A DNA stretch of 64,000 nt. It comes from Mycolicibacterium rufum (GTDB lineage: Bacteria > Actinomycetota > Actinomycetes > Mycobacteriales > Mycobacteriaceae). Below are positions 10,357 through 19,331 of the stretch, piece by piece. The notes beneath the pieces are model-generated. The model was not told where the DNA came from. It made no database searches and worked only from the letters and a program-made list of their open reading frames with translations. The stretch covers positions 3,844,001 to 3,908,000 of the forward strand of contig NZ_CP092427.2 of the NCBI RefSeq assembly GCF_022374875.2. The letters run 5' to 3'. Position 1 is the stretch's first letter. The number at the start of each line of letters is the position of its first letter. The position numbers and the translations under genes are program-made.

Positions 10357-11823
10357 ATGGGAATCCTGGCCGATCGCGAGAGCAGACTGCTCATCGACGG
10401 AAAGCTCGTCGCGGGAAGCGCGGGAACCTTTCCCACGGTCAACCCGGCCACCGAGGAGACGCTCGGCGTGGCCGCCGATGCGAGCGCCGAGGACATGTCC
10501 GCCGCGATCGGCGCAGCCCGGCGCGCCTTCGACGAGACCAGCTGGTCGACCGACACCGCGCTGCGGGTGCGGTGCATCCGCCAGCTGCAGCAGGCGATGC
10601 GCGACCACGTGCAGGACCTGCGCGACCTGACGATCGCGGAGGTGGGCGCCCCCCGGATGCTGACCGCCGCCGCGCAACTCGAGGGACCGGTCGAGGATCT
10701 GAGCTTCTGCGCCGACACCGCCGAGTCCTACGCGTGGTCGGAGGACCTGGGCGTCGCCGCACCGATGGGTATCAAGACCCGGCGGACCGTGGCCCGGGAG
10801 GCGATCGGTGTCGTCGGCGCGATCACACCGTGGAACTTCCCGCACCAGATCAACCTCGCGAAGATCGGGCCGGCGCTCGCCGCGGGAAACACGTTGGTGC
10901 TCAAGCCCGCTCCCGACACGCCCTGGGCCGCGGCGGTGCTCGGCGAGTTGATCACCGAGCACACCGACTTCCCGGCGGGTGTGGTCAACATCGTCACCTC
11001 CAGCGACCACGGCGTCGGCGCCTTGCTGTCGCAGGACCCCCGGGTGGACATGGTGTCGTTCACCGGATCGACGAACACGGGCCGCGCGGTGATGGCCGAC
11101 AGCGCCGCGACCCTGAAGAAGGTGTTCCTCGAACTCGGCGGCAAGTCGGCGTTTCTCGTGCTCGACGACGCCGACCTCGCCGGCGCGTGCGCGATGGCGG
11201 CATTCACCGCGTCCATGCATGCCGGGCAGGGCTGCGCGATCACGACGCGACTGGTGGTGCCGCGCGATCGGTACGACGCGGCGGTCGAGGCAGCGGCCGC
11301 CACCATGGGCGGCCTCGCACCCGGTGATCCGACCGACCCGGGCACGATCTGCGGTCCGCTGATCTCGGAGCGTCAGCGTGAGCGGGTGCAGGGTTACCTC
11401 GACGCGGCCACGGCCGAAGGAGGCCGATTCGCCTGCGGCGGTGGCCGTCCCGCCGACCGCGACACCGGCTTCTTCATCGAGCCGACGGTGATCGCCGGGC
11501 TGGACAACACCGCGAAGGTGGCACGCGAGGAGATCTTCGGCCCGGTGTTGACGGTGATCGCCCACGACGGCGACGACGACGCCGTGCGCATCGCCAACGA
11601 TTCCCCGTACGGCCTGTCCGGCACCGTGTTCTCCGGCGACGAGGAGCGGGCCGCCGGGATCGCGGCGCGTCTGCGCGTCGGCACCGTGAACGTCAACGGC
11701 GGTGTGTGGTACTCGGCCGACATGCCGTTCGGCGGCTACAAGCAGTCCGGCATCGGCCGGGAGATGGGCCGCGCCGGTTTCGAGGAATACCTCGAGATCA
11801 AGGCGATCGCTACCGCGGTCTGA
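10357..11823 (+). CDS. aldA: NAD(P)-dependent aldehyde dehydrogenase
   Basis: A 488-residue aldehyde dehydrogenase that oxidises an aldehyde to the acid. The catalytic cysteine is Cys293 in HAGQGCAITTR, the general base Glu259 in FLELGGKSA, and the nucleotide loop FTGSTNTGR precedes it. TPWNFPHQIN is the conserved N-terminal block. ATG 10357 is preferred over the longer frame opening at 10276 because GGGAGG lies 4 nt upstream, the shorter protein matches Rv0768 AldA, and the upstream stretch carries the promoter. It opens a plus-strand set with an SDR, a hydroxyacid dehydrogenase and a CMD-family protein, and probably handles aldehydes made by the P450/alcohol dehydrogenase genes on the other strand. 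Confidence 0.94.
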   Translation: MGILADRESRLLIDGKLVAGSAGTFPTVNPATEETLGVAADASAEDMSAAIGAARRAFDETSWSTDTALRVRCIRQLQQAMRDHVQDLRDLTIAEVGAPRMLTAAAQLEGPVEDLSFCADTAESYAWSEDLGVAAPMGIKTRRTVAREAIGVVGAITPWNFPHQINLAKIGPALAAGNTLVLKPAPDTPWAAAVLGELITEHTDFPAGVVNIVTSSDHGVGALLSQDPRVDMVSFTGSTNTGRAVMADSAATLKKVFLELGGKSAFLVLDDADLAGACAMAAFTASMHAGQGCAITTRLVVPRDRYDAAVEAAAATMGGLAPGDPTDPGTICGPLISERQRERVQGYLDAATAEGGRFACGGGRPADRDTGFFIEPTVIAGLDNTAKVAREEIFGPVLTVIAHDGDDDAVRIANDSPYGLSGTVFSGDEERAAGIAARLRVGTVNVNGGVWYSADMPFGGYKQSGIGREMGRAGFEEYLEIKAIATAV

Positions 11824-11847
11824 CAGACGAGCGGCGAAACCGAAGGG

Positions 11848-12618
11848 ATGCCAGTGGGACTGTACGGAGATCAATTCACCGACAAGGTGGCGATCGTCAC
11901 CGGCGCCGGTGGCGGCATCGGTCAGGCCTATGCCGAGGCGCTCGCCCGTGAGGGCGCGGCGGTCGTCGTCGCCGACATCAACACCGACGGCGCGCAGAAG
12001 GTGGCCGACGGCATCACCGGCGAGGGCGGCCGCGCCCTCGCGGTGCGCGTCGACGTCTCCGATCCCGAGTCGGCCAAAGACATGGCGGCGCAGACACTCT
12101 CGGAGTTCGGCGGAATCGACTACCTGGTCAACAACGCCGCGATCTTCGGCGGGATGAAGCTCGACTTCCTGGTGACCGTCGACCCCGAGTACTACCGCAA
12201 GTTCATGAGCGTGAACCTCGACGGCGCCCTGTGGTGCACCCGCGCGGTCTACCGCAAGATGGCCAAGCGCGGCGGCGGGGCGATCGTCAACCAGTCGTCC
12301 ACCGCGGCCTGGCTCTACGCGAATTTCTATGGCCTGGCCAAGGTCGGCGTCAACGGCCTCACCCAGCAGCTCTCCCGCGAGCTCGGCGGCCAGAACATCC
12401 GGATCAACGCGATCGCCCCGGGTCCGATCGACACCGAGGCCAATCGCACGACCACCCCGCAGGAGATGGTGGCCGACATCGTCAAGAACATCCCGCTGTC
12501 GCGGATGGGGCAACCCGACGACCTCGTCGGGATGTGCCTTTTCCTGCTCTCGGATCAGGCGAAGTGGATCACCGGCCAGATCTTCAACGTCGACGGCGGA
12601 CAGATCATCCGGTCATGA
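11848..12618 (+). CDS. short-chain dehydrogenase (Rv0769-type)
   Basis: A classical SDR of up to 256 residues, with TGAGGGIG at 18-25, NNAA in place of NNAG, serines in NQSSTAA and the pair YGLAK. The C-terminus VDGGQIIRS is typical. The start may be ATG 11848 or GTG 11854; the purine-rich AAGGGA just before the first favours neither clearly. It is coupled to the next gene by an ATGA overlap at 12615-12618. Position after aldA suggests it works on the same substrate chain. Substrate unknown. Confidence 0.88.
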   Translation: MPVGLYGDQFTDKVAIVTGAGGGIGQAYAEALAREGAAVVVADINTDGAQKVADGITGEGGRALAVRVDVSDPESAKDMAAQTLSEFGGIDYLVNNAAIFGGMKLDFLVTVDPEYYRKFMSVNLDGALWCTRAVYRKMAKRGGGAIVNQSSTAAWLYANFYGLAKVGVNGLTQQLSRELGGQNIRINAIAPGPIDTEANRTTTPQEMVADIVKNIPLSRMGQPDDLVGMCLFLLSDQAKWITGQIFNVDGGQIIRS

Positions 12619-13511
12619 CCGACGAGCGCTCGCGCGAGGAGCAGACAGGCACCGAGCCGGCGCTGGGCTACATCGGCCTGGGCAATCAGGGCGCACCGAT
12701 GGCCAACCGGCTCGTCGGCTGGCCCGGCGGTCTGGTGGTCTTCGACGTGCGGACCGAGGCGATGACGCCGCTGGCCGAACGGGGAGCCACGGCGGCCGAC
12801 AGCGTCGCCGAGGTCGCAAAGACGGCCGACGTGATCAGCGTGACCGTGCTGACCGACGCGCAGGTGCGCGACGTGGTCGGTGAACTCGCCGAGCACGCGC
12901 GACCCGGCACCATCATCGCGATCCACTCCACCATCGAACCCGGCACGGCTGCCGAGCTGGCGGACCAGTTGCGGCCCCGAGGAATCGCCGTGGTGGACGC
13001 CCCGGTCAGCGGCGGGGCCGCCGCGGCGGACAAGGGCGAGCTCGCCGTCATGGTCGGCGCCGACGACGACGCCTACGACCGGGTCAAGCCGGTGTTCAAA
13101 CAATGGGCCTCGATGGTGGTGCGCGCGGGCGAGCCGGGAGCGGGCACACGGATGAAGTTGGCCCGCAACATGTTGACGTTCATCGGGTTCGCCGCGGCCT
13201 GCGAGGCGCAGAAGCTGGCCGAAGCGGCCGGCATCGACCTGCAGAAGCTCGGCCGGGTGGTCCGGCACAGCGACGCGCACAGCGGCGGGCCGGGCGCGAT
13301 CATGGTGCGCGACAGCACCGGTCCGCTGCCGTCGGACGACTTCCTCTACGACATGTTCGTCCATACCCGCGGTCTCGCCGAGAAGGACCTGCGGCTGGCG
13401 CTGGCCCTCGGCGCGGACACCGGCGTCGATCTGCCGCTGGCCGAGATCGCCCTGCAGAACCTGGCGGCCGGACTCGGTGTGCCGCATCCCACCTCGACGC
13501 CCAAGGAGTGA
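12615..13511 (+). CDS. 3-hydroxyisobutyrate dehydrogenase-family protein
   Basis: A 298-residue NAD(P)-binding beta-hydroxyacid dehydrogenase (Rv0770 position). The N-terminal Rossmann motif reads GYIGLGNQGAPMANRL at about 19-34, the substrate-binding block VDAPVSGG follows in mid-protein, and the catalytic lysine is in GTRMKLARNM. The first 15 residues are polar and probably disordered. Its start overlaps the SDR stop, so it is coupled to it. It could act on a branched or modified hydroxyacid formed in the aldA pathway; the family is broad and the real substrate is unknown. Confidence 0.88.
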   Translation: MTDERSREEQTGTEPALGYIGLGNQGAPMANRLVGWPGGLVVFDVRTEAMTPLAERGATAADSVAEVAKTADVISVTVLTDAQVRDVVGELAEHARPGTIIAIHSTIEPGTAAELADQLRPRGIAVVDAPVSGGAAAADKGELAVMVGADDDAYDRVKPVFKQWASMVVRAGEPGAGTRMKLARNMLTFIGFAAACEAQKLAEAAGIDLQKLGRVVRHSDAHSGGPGAIMVRDSTGPLPSDDFLYDMFVHTRGLAEKDLRLALALGADTGVDLPLAEIALQNLAAGLGVPHPTSTPKE

Positions 13512-13516
13512 CACCG

Positions 13517-13957
13517 ATGGACGACCTGCGCCGTAAGGGTCTGGACAAGATGAACGAGGTGTACGGCTGGGAGATGCCCGACATGCCGGGGGACTACTTC
13601 GCGCTCACCGCCGACCACCTCTTCGGCACGATCTGGACGCGGCCGGGCCTGTCTATGCGCGACAAGCGCATCATGACACTGACCGTGGTGACCGCGCTGG
13701 GCATCACCGACCTGGCGGAGATCCAGGCCAACGCCGCCCTGGCCAACGAGGAACTCACCGAGGACGAGCTCAAGGAGATGGCCATCTTCCTGACCCACTA
13801 CCTCGGTTTCCCGTTGGGGTCCAAGCTCGACGGTGTGGTGACCAAGGTGGCCAAACAGCGCAGGAAGGCCGCCGACCGCGGCGGCGGCGAGAACAAGAAG
13901 GCCAACGTGAACGCGGCGCTGAACATGCATTCCGGGAGCACCCTCGATGACCAGTAG
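13517..13957 (+). CDS. carboxymuconolactone decarboxylase-family protein
   Basis: A 146-residue helical protein of the CMD/AhpD superfamily (Rv0771 position). The block MRDKRIMTLTVVTALG and the region ANEELTEDELKEMAIFLTHY are typical of the gamma-carboxymuconolactone decarboxylase branch. There is no CxxC, so it is not a peroxidase-type AhpD. Its C-terminal 30 residues are rich in lysine and asparagine and are probably flexible. It begins 5 nt after the previous stop and overlaps the next gene by 11 bp. A ring-opening or decarboxylation step in the aldA pathway is plausible but unproven. Confidence 0.82.
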   Translation: MDDLRRKGLDKMNEVYGWEMPDMPGDYFALTADHLFGTIWTRPGLSMRDKRIMTLTVVTALGITDLAEIQANAALANEELTEDELKEMAIFLTHYLGFPLGSKLDGVVTKVAKQRRKAADRGGGENKKANVNAALNMHSGSTLDDQ

Positions 13958-15173
13958 GTACGCGGCGCTCACCCGCGAGCAGCTCGCCGTGCTCGTCCCC
14001 GAGCTGCTGCTCATCGGCCAGATGATCGACCGTTCCGGGATGGCCTGGTGCATCAGCAATTTCGGCCGTGAGGCGATGCTGCAGATCGCGATCGAAGAGT
14101 GGATGGGAGCCAGTCCCATCTACACCCGGCGGATGCAGAGGGCATTGCGCTACGAGGGCACCGACGTCATCACGATCTTCAAGGGCCTCCAACTCGACAT
14201 CGGCGCCCCGCCGCAGTTCATGGACTTCCGCTACACCGTGCACGACCGGTGGCACGGCGAGTTCCACCTCGACCACTGCGGCGCCCTGCTCGACGTCGAG
14301 CCGATGGGCGAGGACTACGTGCGCGGCATGTGCCATGACATCGAGGACCCGACCTTCGACGCCACCGCGGTGGCCACCAACCGTAGGGCGCAGATCCGAC
14401 CCATCCACCGCCCGCCGCGCACCCCGGCCGACCGCCACCCCCACTGCGCATGGACGGTGGTGATCGACGAGTCGCATCCCGAGGTCGCCGACCATCCCGT
14501 CCTCGAGGTGATCGCCCGCACCCGCGCGGCGCTGGTCGAGCTCGCACCGATCGACACCGCCGACGAAGGACAGAGCGACTACTCGGGAGATCTGCTGTCG
14601 GATCTGGACTTCGGCGCGTTCTCACATTCGGCGCTGGTGCGGATGGCCGACGAGGTGTGCCTGCAGATGCACCTGCTCAACCTGTCGTTCGTGATCGCGG
14701 TGGGCGCCCGGGCGGGGGCGAACCTCGCGCTGGCCACCGACATCTGCACCAAACAGCTCATCGGGGTGGCCGGCCTGGCCGCCGAGCGGATCCACCGTGC
14801 GCTCGGACTGCCCGACGGCATCGACGGCGCGATCGCGACGCTGCGGCTGCACCCGCTGCTGAACCCCGCCGTATACGTCGACGCCGAGTTCGGTCCCGAC
14901 TCGGTGCGGGTGGAGCGGTCCCCGGCGCACGAGGACGGCGCCTGGGTGGCGCTGGTGCATCCGGACGAGCCCCGGCCGCTGCAGGCCGCCGTCGCCGCGA
15001 TCGATGCGCACCTCGACGTGGAGCTCACCGGCACCCGGACCGATTGGACGGCGCGGGTGGTGCGGCGTGACAGTCCCGCGCGGGAGATGGGGGAGGTGTC
15101 GGTGGTGAAGTTCAGCGGCGGCGCGTCGTTCACCTTCGAGCCACGCCGGTCCCTGCCGCTGACCGTGGTCTAG
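13947..15173 (+). CDS. unrecognised 408-residue conserved-looking protein
   Basis: I do not recognise this protein. It is soluble, has no signal peptide or membrane segment, and starts inside the 3' end of the CMD-family gene (11-bp overlap), so it should be cotranslated with it. Visible features are WCISNFGREAMLQIAIEEWM near residue 32, which contains a cysteine and many acidic residues, and a His/Cys/Asp-rich stretch (about 93-135) with HDRWHGEFHLDHCG and RGMCHDIEDPTFD that looks like a metal or active site. A second His-rich run, RHPHCAW, follows near 167. A helical middle part contains VCLQMHLLNLSFVIAVGARAG. It ends by sharing a CTAG with the convergent TetR gene. It may catalyse a step in the aldA pathway. 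Confidence 0.75.
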   Translation: MTSRYAALTREQLAVLVPELLLIGQMIDRSGMAWCISNFGREAMLQIAIEEWMGASPIYTRRMQRALRYEGTDVITIFKGLQLDIGAPPQFMDFRYTVHDRWHGEFHLDHCGALLDVEPMGEDYVRGMCHDIEDPTFDATAVATNRRAQIRPIHRPPRTPADRHPHCAWTVVIDESHPEVADHPVLEVIARTRAALVELAPIDTADEGQSDYSGDLLSDLDFGAFSHSALVRMADEVCLQMHLLNLSFVIAVGARAGANLALATDICTKQLIGVAGLAAERIHRALGLPDGIDGAIATLRLHPLLNPAVYVDAEFGPDSVRVERSPAHEDGAWVALVHPDEPRPLQAAVAAIDAHLDVELTGTRTDWTARVVRRDSPAREMGEVSVVKFSGGASFTFEPRRSLPLTVV

Positions 15174-15757
15174 ACGAGCGCACTGCCCACCCAGCGGCGC
15201 AGATAGCTGCGCAGCGCCGTCCCGCGGCGCGGCGGCCGGCCGGGGTCGATGACGAAGGACTGGATCACCCGCAGCAGATGCTCGCCCAGGTCGTCGAGGT
15301 CGTCGTCGCCGTAGCCGACGTCGCCCCAATCGACGTCGAGCCGGCCCACCATGTCGCGCGCGAACCGCAGCGCGACGTCGGAGGTGACCGACTCCACGTG
15401 CGCCGCCCCGCCCGGCACCATCAGCAGCCCGATGTACTTCTCGCGCGGCAACCACTCCAGCGCGGTGGCCACGGCTTCGGTGACCGCGTCGGCCGGGTCG
15501 GTGAGACCGGCGACGTGTGCGGCCAACCGCTCCAGGAACCCGTCGACGGCGTGCACGGCGGCGGCCACGAGCAGGGCCTCGGTGCTCGGGAAGTACCGGT
15601 ACACGGTCTGCCGGGTGACCCCGACCGTGCGGGCCACGTCCGAGATGGAGAAGTCCGCGCCGTGATCCTCGATGGCCTTACCCGCGGCGGCCAGGATACG
15701 GCTGACCGCTTCCTCGTCGGAGGCGGGTTTGGCTCCGGACCAGCCGTGGGTGCGCAC
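15170..15757 (-). CDS. TetR-family regulator next to CYP125-like P450
   Basis: A 195-residue TetR-type regulator. The DNA-binding helix-turn-helix reads ISDVARTVGVTRQTVYRYFPS at about 38-58. The remaining ligand-binding domain has no recognisable signature. The start is GTG 15757; the frame is closed by a stop a few codons upstream, so no other start exists. It follows the P450 gene on the same strand with a 13-bp gap and is probably cotranscribed with it, making it the best candidate to bind the palindrome at 17073-17098. Its stop interlocks with the convergent gene (CTAG). Confidence 0.85.
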   Translation of the reverse strand: MRTHGWSGAKPASDEEAVSRILAAAGKAIEDHGADFSISDVARTVGVTRQTVYRYFPSTEALLVAAAVHAVDGFLERLAAHVAGLTDPADAVTEAVATALEWLPREKYIGLLMVPGGAAHVESVTSDVALRFARDMVGRLDVDWGDVGYGDDDLDDLGEHLLRVIQSFVIDPGRPPRRGTALRSYLRRWVGSALV

Positions 15758-15770
15758 GATCGCACCCTAG

Positions 15771-17033
15771 TCAGTGATACGCGACGCGCAGCTCTTTCAC
15801 CCCGTTGATCCACCCCGAGCGCAGTCGCCGTGGTTCGGCGAGCTTCCTGATGTCGGGGATCTGATCGGCGATCTCGTCGAAGATCAGCTTGATCTCCATG
15901 CGCGCGAGGTTCGCGCCGATGCAGTAGTGCGCGCCATTGCCGCCGAAGGCGAGGTGCGGATTGGGGCTGCGCAGGATGTCGAAGGTGAACGGGTGGTCGA
16001 ACACCTCCTCGTCGAAGTTGGCCGAGCTGTAGAACAGCCCCACCCGCTGGCCCTCGGCGATCGTGACGCCGCCCAGTTCGACATCGCGGGTGGCGGTGCG
16101 CTGGAAGCAGTGCACCGGCGTCGCCCAGCGGATGATCTCGTCGACGGCGGTCTCCGGCCGCTCGCGTCGGAACAGCTCCCACTGCTCGGGGTTGTCCAGG
16201 AACGCGTTCATGCCGTGGGTCATCGCGTTGCGGGTGGTCTCGTTGCCCGCGACGGCGAGCAGGATCACGAAGAAGGCGAACTCCACGTCCGCCATGGCCT
16301 CGCCGTTGATGTCGGCTTGCACGAGCCGGGTGACGATGTCGTCGGCCGGGCACCGACGCCGCTCTTCGGCCATCGCGTAGGCGTAGCCCATCAATTCCGC
16401 GTTGGCGGCGATGTGGTCGGTCTCAAAATCGGGGTCGTCGGTGTTCATGATGGCGTTGGTCCAGGCGAACAGCTTCTCGCGGTCGGCCTCGGGCACGCCG
16501 ATCAGATCGGCGATGGCCAGCAGTGGTAGGCCGGTCGCGATGTCATCGACGAAATCGCCGCTGTCCTTCGCCGCGGCGGCCGCGACGATCTCGCGGGCCG
16601 CGACGGCGAGCTTGCGCTCCAGCGTCGCGATCGCCCTCGGGGTGAACAACCGGGACACGATCTTGCGGAGCCGGGTGTGCGCGGGCGCGTCGTGGTTGAT
16701 CAGCAGCGCCTTGGTCAGCTCCACCTGATCGGCGGTGACGCCGTCGGGTAGGCGCATCACCGCACCCTTGCGTTCGGTCGACCACAGCGCACCGTCCCGG
16801 GAGATCGCCTTGATGTCGGCGTGCCGGGAGATCACCCAATAGCCACCGTCGTCGAAGACCGATTCCTGTTGCTCGTTCCACCACACGGGTGCGGTCCTGC
16901 GCAGCTCGGCGAACTCGGTCACCGGGATGCCCTGGAGCAGCACGTCCGGGTCGGTGAAGTCATATCCCGGGGGCAGGAGCGAAGCGACTCGGGGGGAGGC
17001 GGAGCCGGCGGGCAGGAAGGGGCAGCTGGCCAT
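15771..17033 (-). CDS. CYP125-like cytochrome P450
   Basis: A 420-residue P450. The N-terminal blocks LLPPGYDFTDPDVL and VTEFAELRRTAPVWWNEQ, the I-helix LLAVAGNETTRNAMTHGM (about 256-273), the ExxR-region DEIIRWATPVHCFQRTA and the haem loop FGGNGAHYCIGANLARME (cysteine near 370) are all close to what I know of CYP125, the steroid C-26/27 hydroxylase of mycobacteria. Whether it is a true CYP125 or a related family needs a percent-identity check. The ATG at 17031-17033 follows AGGAG (caggagtgatcttcATG); a GTG three codons earlier is less likely. A palindrome overlaps its -10. Confidence 0.88.
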   Translation of the reverse strand: MASCPFLPAGSASPRVASLLPPGYDFTDPDVLLQGIPVTEFAELRRTAPVWWNEQQESVFDDGGYWVISRHADIKAISRDGALWSTERKGAVMRLPDGVTADQVELTKALLINHDAPAHTRLRKIVSRLFTPRAIATLERKLAVAAREIVAAAAAKDSGDFVDDIATGLPLLAIADLIGVPEADREKLFAWTNAIMNTDDPDFETDHIAANAELMGYAYAMAEERRRCPADDIVTRLVQADINGEAMADVEFAFFVILLAVAGNETTRNAMTHGMNAFLDNPEQWELFRRERPETAVDEIIRWATPVHCFQRTATRDVELGGVTIAEGQRVGLFYSSANFDEEVFDHPFTFDILRSPNPHLAFGGNGAHYCIGANLARMEIKLIFDEIADQIPDIRKLAEPRRLRSGWINGVKELRVAYH

Positions 17034-17072
17034 GAAGATCACTCCTGTGTGACGTGAAGCACTTTCCCTGAC

Positions 17073-17098
17073 CATACACTGATTGGCAAGTGTGTATG
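17073..17098. promoter_or_regulatory. inverted repeat over the promoter of the CYP125-like gene (candidate operator)
   Basis: CATACAC-N12-GTGTATG, a perfect 7-bp inverted repeat. It overlaps TATGGT (minus strand, 17071-17076), the likely -10 of the P450 gene, and lies between the P450 and purD. Confidence 0.45.
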
Positions 17099-17133
17099 CC
17101 CACAACGTCTGCGCGACGGTGACGCCGTGCGAT

Positions 17134-17139
17134 TAGGGT
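17134..17139 (+). promoter_or_regulatory. -10 element of purD
   Basis: TAGGGT, then 8 nt, then the GTG at 17148. This supports GTG 17148 over the in-frame GTG at 17127, which lies upstream of this -10. Confidence 0.45.
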
Positions 17140-17147
17140 GGGCACCT

Positions 17148-18416
17148 GTGCACGTCCTGGTGATCGGCTCCGGAGCCCGTGAACACGCGCTGCTGCTCGC
17201 GCTGCGCCGAGACCCGGAGGTGGATGCGCTCTCGGTGGCGCCCGGCAACGCGGGCACCGCGGCGCTGGCCGACCAGTACGACGTCGACGTCACCTCCGGC
17301 GAGGACGTCGTCGCGCTGGCGCGTCGCGTGGGGGCCGATCTGGTCGTCATCGGTCCGGAGGTGCCGCTGGTGCTCGGCGTGGCCGACGCCGTGCGGGCGG
17401 CCGGCATCGCCTGCTTCGGCCCGACCCGCGACGCCGCCCGCATCGAGGGCTCCAAGTCCTTCGCCAAGGACGTCATGACCGCCGCCGGAGTGCGGACCGC
17501 GAGCAGCGAGATCGTCGACAACCCCGGCCATCTCGACGCCGCCCTGGACCGGTTCGGCCCACCCGGCGGCGACCGGGCCTGGGTCGTCAAGGACGACGGT
17601 CTGGCGGCGGGCAAGGGCGTCGTGGTCACCGATGATCGCGACGTCGCGCGGGCCCACGCCGCCGCTCTGCTCGAGGCTGGCCACCCGGTGCTGCTGGAGT
17701 CCTTCCTCGACGGACCCGAGGTGTCGCTGTTCTGCCTCATCGACGGTGAGACCGTGGTGCCGCTGCTGCCGGCGCAGGACTTCAAGCGGGTCGGCGACGG
17801 CGACACCGGACCCAACACCGGAGGCATGGGCGCCTACACGCCGCTGCCGTGGCTGCCTGCGGACGTGACCGACCGCATCGTCAGCGAGATCGTCGAACCC
17901 GTTGCGGCGGAACTGGTTCGCCGGGGCAGTGGGTTCTCCGGCCTGCTGTACGCAGGCCTGGCGATCACCTCCGCGGGCCCCTCCGTCGTCGAATTCAACT
18001 GCCGCTTCGGCGATCCGGAGACGCAGGCGGTGCTCGCGCTGCTCGAGTCGCCGCTGGGCCGGCTGCTGCACGCGACGGCCACCGGTCAACTGGCCGCCGC
18101 CCCGGCGCTGCAGTGGCGCGACGGCGCCGCCGTCACGGTCGTCGTCGCCGCGGAGAACTACCCCGGCCGTCCCCGGGTCGGCGACGTCATCCACGGCGCC
18201 GAGGCCGACGGCGTCCTGCACGCCGGCACCGTCCGCCGTGACGACGGGGCACTGGTGTCCTCAGGCGGGCGGGTGCTCTCGGTCGTCGGAACGGGCGCCG
18301 ACCTGGCGGCCGCGCGCGCCTCGGCGTACGCGATCCTGGACGGAATCCGATTGCCCGGCAGTCACTTCCGCACCGACATCGGACTGGCCGCGGCCGAAGG
18401 ACGGATCAGCCTCTAG
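17148..18416 (+). CDS. purD: phosphoribosylamine--glycine ligase (GAR synthetase)
   Basis: A 422-residue ATP-grasp enzyme for the second step of de novo purine synthesis: it joins glycine to phosphoribosylamine. [17 protein letters not shown] is the standard N-terminus, [15 protein letters not shown] is an ATP-grasp lysine block, and [13 protein letters not shown] and [11 protein letters not shown] are the conserved PurD blocks. The chosen GTG gives the expected family length and start. It is a single-gene unit; upstream is the divergent P450 and downstream the convergent esterase, whose stop codon interlocks with its own (CTAG at 18413-18416). Confidence 0.97.
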   Translation: MHVLVIGSGAREHALLLALRRDPEVDALSVAPGNAGTAALADQYDVDVTSGEDVVALARRVGADLVVIGPEVPLVLGVADAVRAAGIACFGPTRDAARIEGSKSFAKDVMTAAGVRTASSEIVDNPGHLDAALDRFGPPGGDRAWVVKDDGLAAGKGVVVTDDRDVARAHAAALLEAGHPVLLESFLDGPEVSLFCLIDGETVVPLLPAQDFKRVGDGDTGPNTGGMGAYTPLPWLPADVTDRIVSEIVEPVAAELVRRGSGFSGLLYAGLAITSAGPSVVEFNCRFGDPETQAVLALLESPLGRLLHATATGQLAAAPALQWRDGAAVTVVVAAENYPGRPRVGDVIHGAEADGVLHAGTVRRDDGALVSSGGRVLSVVGTGADLAAARASAYAILDGIRLPGSHFRTDIGLAAAEGRISL

Positions 18417-19261
18417 GCCGTCAGCAGCGGTGCCATCCAGCTCAGCTCGGAGCTGAGCTGCGACGACCAGAACGCCGCGTTGTGCCCGCCCGGCGAGAAC
18501 CCGCCGGCCGGTGGGGTCGGCAGCTGGGCGATGAACTGCCGGGTGGCCGCGGCGAACGGATCGTCGTCGCCGCAGTCGATGCGCACCGGGATGCCGTCGA
18601 GTCCGGCCAGACCCCACACGCTGTTGGCCTCGTAGTCGGCCGCGCTGTCGAAGGCCCCCGGCGCCGCCGCACCCGCCGACGTCCACAGCGCCGGGCTGAC
18701 GGCGCAGATCGCCGCGGTGCGCCCGGCGCCGAGTCGGGCACCGAGAAGCAGGGCGCCGTAGCCGCCCATCGACCAGCCCAGGAACCCGACCCGCGAGGTG
18801 TCGAGGCCCTGCTCGGCGAGCAGGGGGAGGAACTCGTCGAGCACCATCGCCCCGGCGTCGTCGCCGGAGGCGCGCCGGTGCCAGTAGCCGTTGCCGCCGT
18901 CGACCGCCGCCAGCGCGAACGGCGGAAGTCCGGCCCGCACCGCGTCGGCGAGGAACTGCTCGGCGCCCATCGACATCACCGTCTGGGCGCTGCTGTCCTT
19001 CCCGTGCAGCAGGATCACCGGCCGCAGCGGCGCGGTCTGCCCGGGCGGACGGGCGATGATCCAGGTGGTCGGGGCGCCGCCGCGCGCCGCCGACGCGAAC
19101 GACCCCGAGGCGTACGTCGACGCGGCCACGGGGGGCGCCGCCGCGGCCACCGCCCGGCTCATCGCGGACACTCCGGCTGCTGCTGTGGCGGTCGCGAGAC
19201 CCGCCCGGACGCCGAGCCCGAGCATCTCCCGCCGGCTGATCGTCGGCATGCGCGCCATCAT
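18413..19261 (-). CDS. Tat-exported esterase/hydrolase (Rv0774c-type)
   Basis: A secreted alpha/beta-hydrolase of about 282 residues. It begins with a twin-arginine signal, [12 protein letters not shown], followed by a hydrophobic Ala-rich stretch ending around AVAAAAP. The nucleophile elbow is GWSMGGYG, the acid is probably in DCGDDDPF and the base in GGHNAAFW, giving a Ser-Asp-His triad of the antigen-85/esterase-D type. It should cleave lipid or wall-linked esters outside the membrane. Three ATG codons (19261, 19258, 19249) are possible starts; all keep the Tat motif near the N-terminus. It is divergent from a TetR gene. A 7-bp inverted repeat (ACGGGGT, 25 nt, ACCCCGT) lies in the divergent region. 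Confidence 0.87.
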   Translation of the reverse strand: MMARMPTISRREMLGLGVRAGLATATAAAGVSAMSRAVAAAAPPVAASTYASGSFASAARGGAPTTWIIARPPGQTAPLRPVILLHGKDSSAQTVMSMGAEQFLADAVRAGLPPFALAAVDGGNGYWHRRASGDDAGAMVLDEFLPLLAEQGLDTSRVGFLGWSMGGYGALLLGARLGAGRTAAICAVSPALWTSAGAAAPGAFDSAADYEANSVWGLAGLDGIPVRIDCGDDDPFAAATRQFIAQLPTPPAGGFSPGGHNAAFWSSQLSSELSWMAPLLTA

Positions 19262-19331
19262 GCCAGCCGGCCTGTTCTGACAACGGGGTGAATTGCCGAA
19301 AGCCCGATGCCGCAACCCCGTGACTGGCACG

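Noticed and set aside
10240..12513. Very long minus-strand reading frame opposite aldA and the SDR
   Set aside because: Its translation is His/Arg/Gly/Asp-rich without any domain, as expected of the antisense of high-GC genes; the plus strand carries clear enzyme motifs.
17034..17147. KstR- or KstR2-type operator near the CYP125-like gene
   Set aside because: No match to the TAGAAC/GTTCTA-type or CAAG-N2-CTTG-type pattern was seen; only the CATACAC repeat is present.
19262..19331. Inverted repeat ACGGGGT-N25-ACCCCGT between Tat esterase and TetR
   Set aside because: The arms are short, the spacing is long, and such GC-rich matches arise easily by chance here; mentioned only in the esterase entry.
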